A stretch of 64,000 bases of DNA. Source: Streptomyces cyaneogriseus subsp. noncyanogenus (GTDB lineage Bacteria > Actinomycetota > Actinomycetes > Streptomycetales > Streptomycetaceae). A program made the translations under genes and the position numbers. Within the stretch, counting starts at the first letter, position 1. Each line of letters begins with the position of its first letter. Below are positions 63,766 to 64,000 of this stretch, piece after piece. Under the pieces are notes generated by a model. The model saw nothing but the letters and a program-made list of their open reading frames with translations, was not told where the DNA came from and did no database searches. The stretch is from assembly GCF_000931445.1 (NCBI RefSeq), contig NZ_CP010849.1, positions 5,518,001-5,582,000 on the forward strand. The letters run 5' to 3'.

Positions 63766-63999
63766 CTACAGATGGACGACCGGGCAGGTCAGAGTACGGG
63801 TGATGCCGTCCACTTGCTGGATCTTGGCGACCACCATGCGGCCCAGGTCGTCGACCGTGTCGGCCTGGGCGCGGACGATGACGTCGTACGGCCCGGTCAC
63901 GTCCTCGGCCTGGATCACCCCCGGCATCTTGCCGATCGTCTCGGCGACGGTCGACGCCTTGCCGACCTCCGTCTGGATCAGGATGTACGCCTGTACCAC
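63766..63999 (-). CDS. Stand-alone Lrp/AsnC ligand-binding (RAM) domain protein
   Basis: 77 aa: QAYILIQTEVGKASTVAETI, TGPYDVIVRAQADTVDDLGR. Only the RAM/AsnC effector domain is present, with no HTH, so it may modulate other regulators or bind amino acids. GTG start (63999) is right at the window edge; a longer N-terminus outside the window cannot be excluded. Confidence 0.8.
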   Translation of the reverse strand: MVQAYILIQTEVGKASTVAETIGKMPGVIQAEDVTGPYDVIVRAQADTVDDLGRMVVAKIQQVDGITRTLTCPVVHL

Positions 64000-64000
64000 G

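Overview
This window is high-GC actinobacterial chromosome. Gene content, GTG/TTG starts, TANNNT promoters placed for leaderless mRNAs, two tandem conservons (cvnABCD), an HU protein with a lysine-rich tail and an ND-GluRS next to a Gln/Glu tRNA cluster all point to Streptomyces. The order matches what I remember of the S. coelicolor SCO5511-SCO5560 region, and the ilvBNC-serA-leuB ... gltX ... ndgR-leuCD-hup ... fbiD-gpsA-ddl backbone is shared with mycobacteria. I see no phage, insertion sequence or CRISPR array.

Layout. 1-7.1 kb: 3' part of a GGDEF/EAL protein (cdgD), then ilvB-ilvN-ilvC behind a leader-peptide attenuator, then serA. 7.1-15.8 kb, accessory: DHA2 efflux pump with divergent TetR; a four-gene SBP_bac_5 ABC importer with a fused permease and a Zur-like box in its promoter; a PucR-type regulator. 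15.9-18.5 kb: proline catabolism (PRODH, P5C dehydrogenase). 18.5-22.7 kb: two GNAT enzymes (one resembling AAC(2')-I aminoglycoside acetyltransferases), a 43-aa ORF, leuB and ilvE. 22.8-27.0 kb: fused urease gamma-beta, a divergent urease alpha, agmatine deiminase and a TetR regulator, probably one nitrogen-scavenging unit. 27.2-29.1 kb: cimA behind an Ile-codon leader and attenuator. 29.2-36.1 kb: membrane protein, Cmx-type efflux pump, YceI protein, glycosyltransferase relic, family 8 polysaccharide lyase. 36.3-38.1 kb: acyl-CoA carboxylase beta and epsilon subunits. 38.3-49.0 kb: two conservons on the minus strand. 49.6-54.6 kb: small protein with a duplicated motif, FAA hydrolase, gltX, DUF4241 and HAD proteins, five tRNAs. 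54.8-64 kb: ndgR divergent from leuCD, hupS, a small cold-shock-like protein with fbiD, plsC-gpsA, ddl, a lipoprotein and a stand-alone Lrp/AsnC ligand-binding domain.

The genes work together mainly in branched-chain amino acid synthesis: cimA and ilvBNC feed isoleucine, ilvBNC and ilvE valine and leucine, leuB/leuCD leucine, with ndgR as likely regulator and two leader-peptide attenuators (Ile/Leu/Val codons for ilvB, two rare ATT Ile codons for cimA). The conservons encode sensor-like membrane proteins with roadblock, DUF742 and small GTPase partners. Starts were set from ribosome binding sites or from a -10 hexamer lying exactly 7-12 nt before the start codon; that pattern recurs at many genes here.
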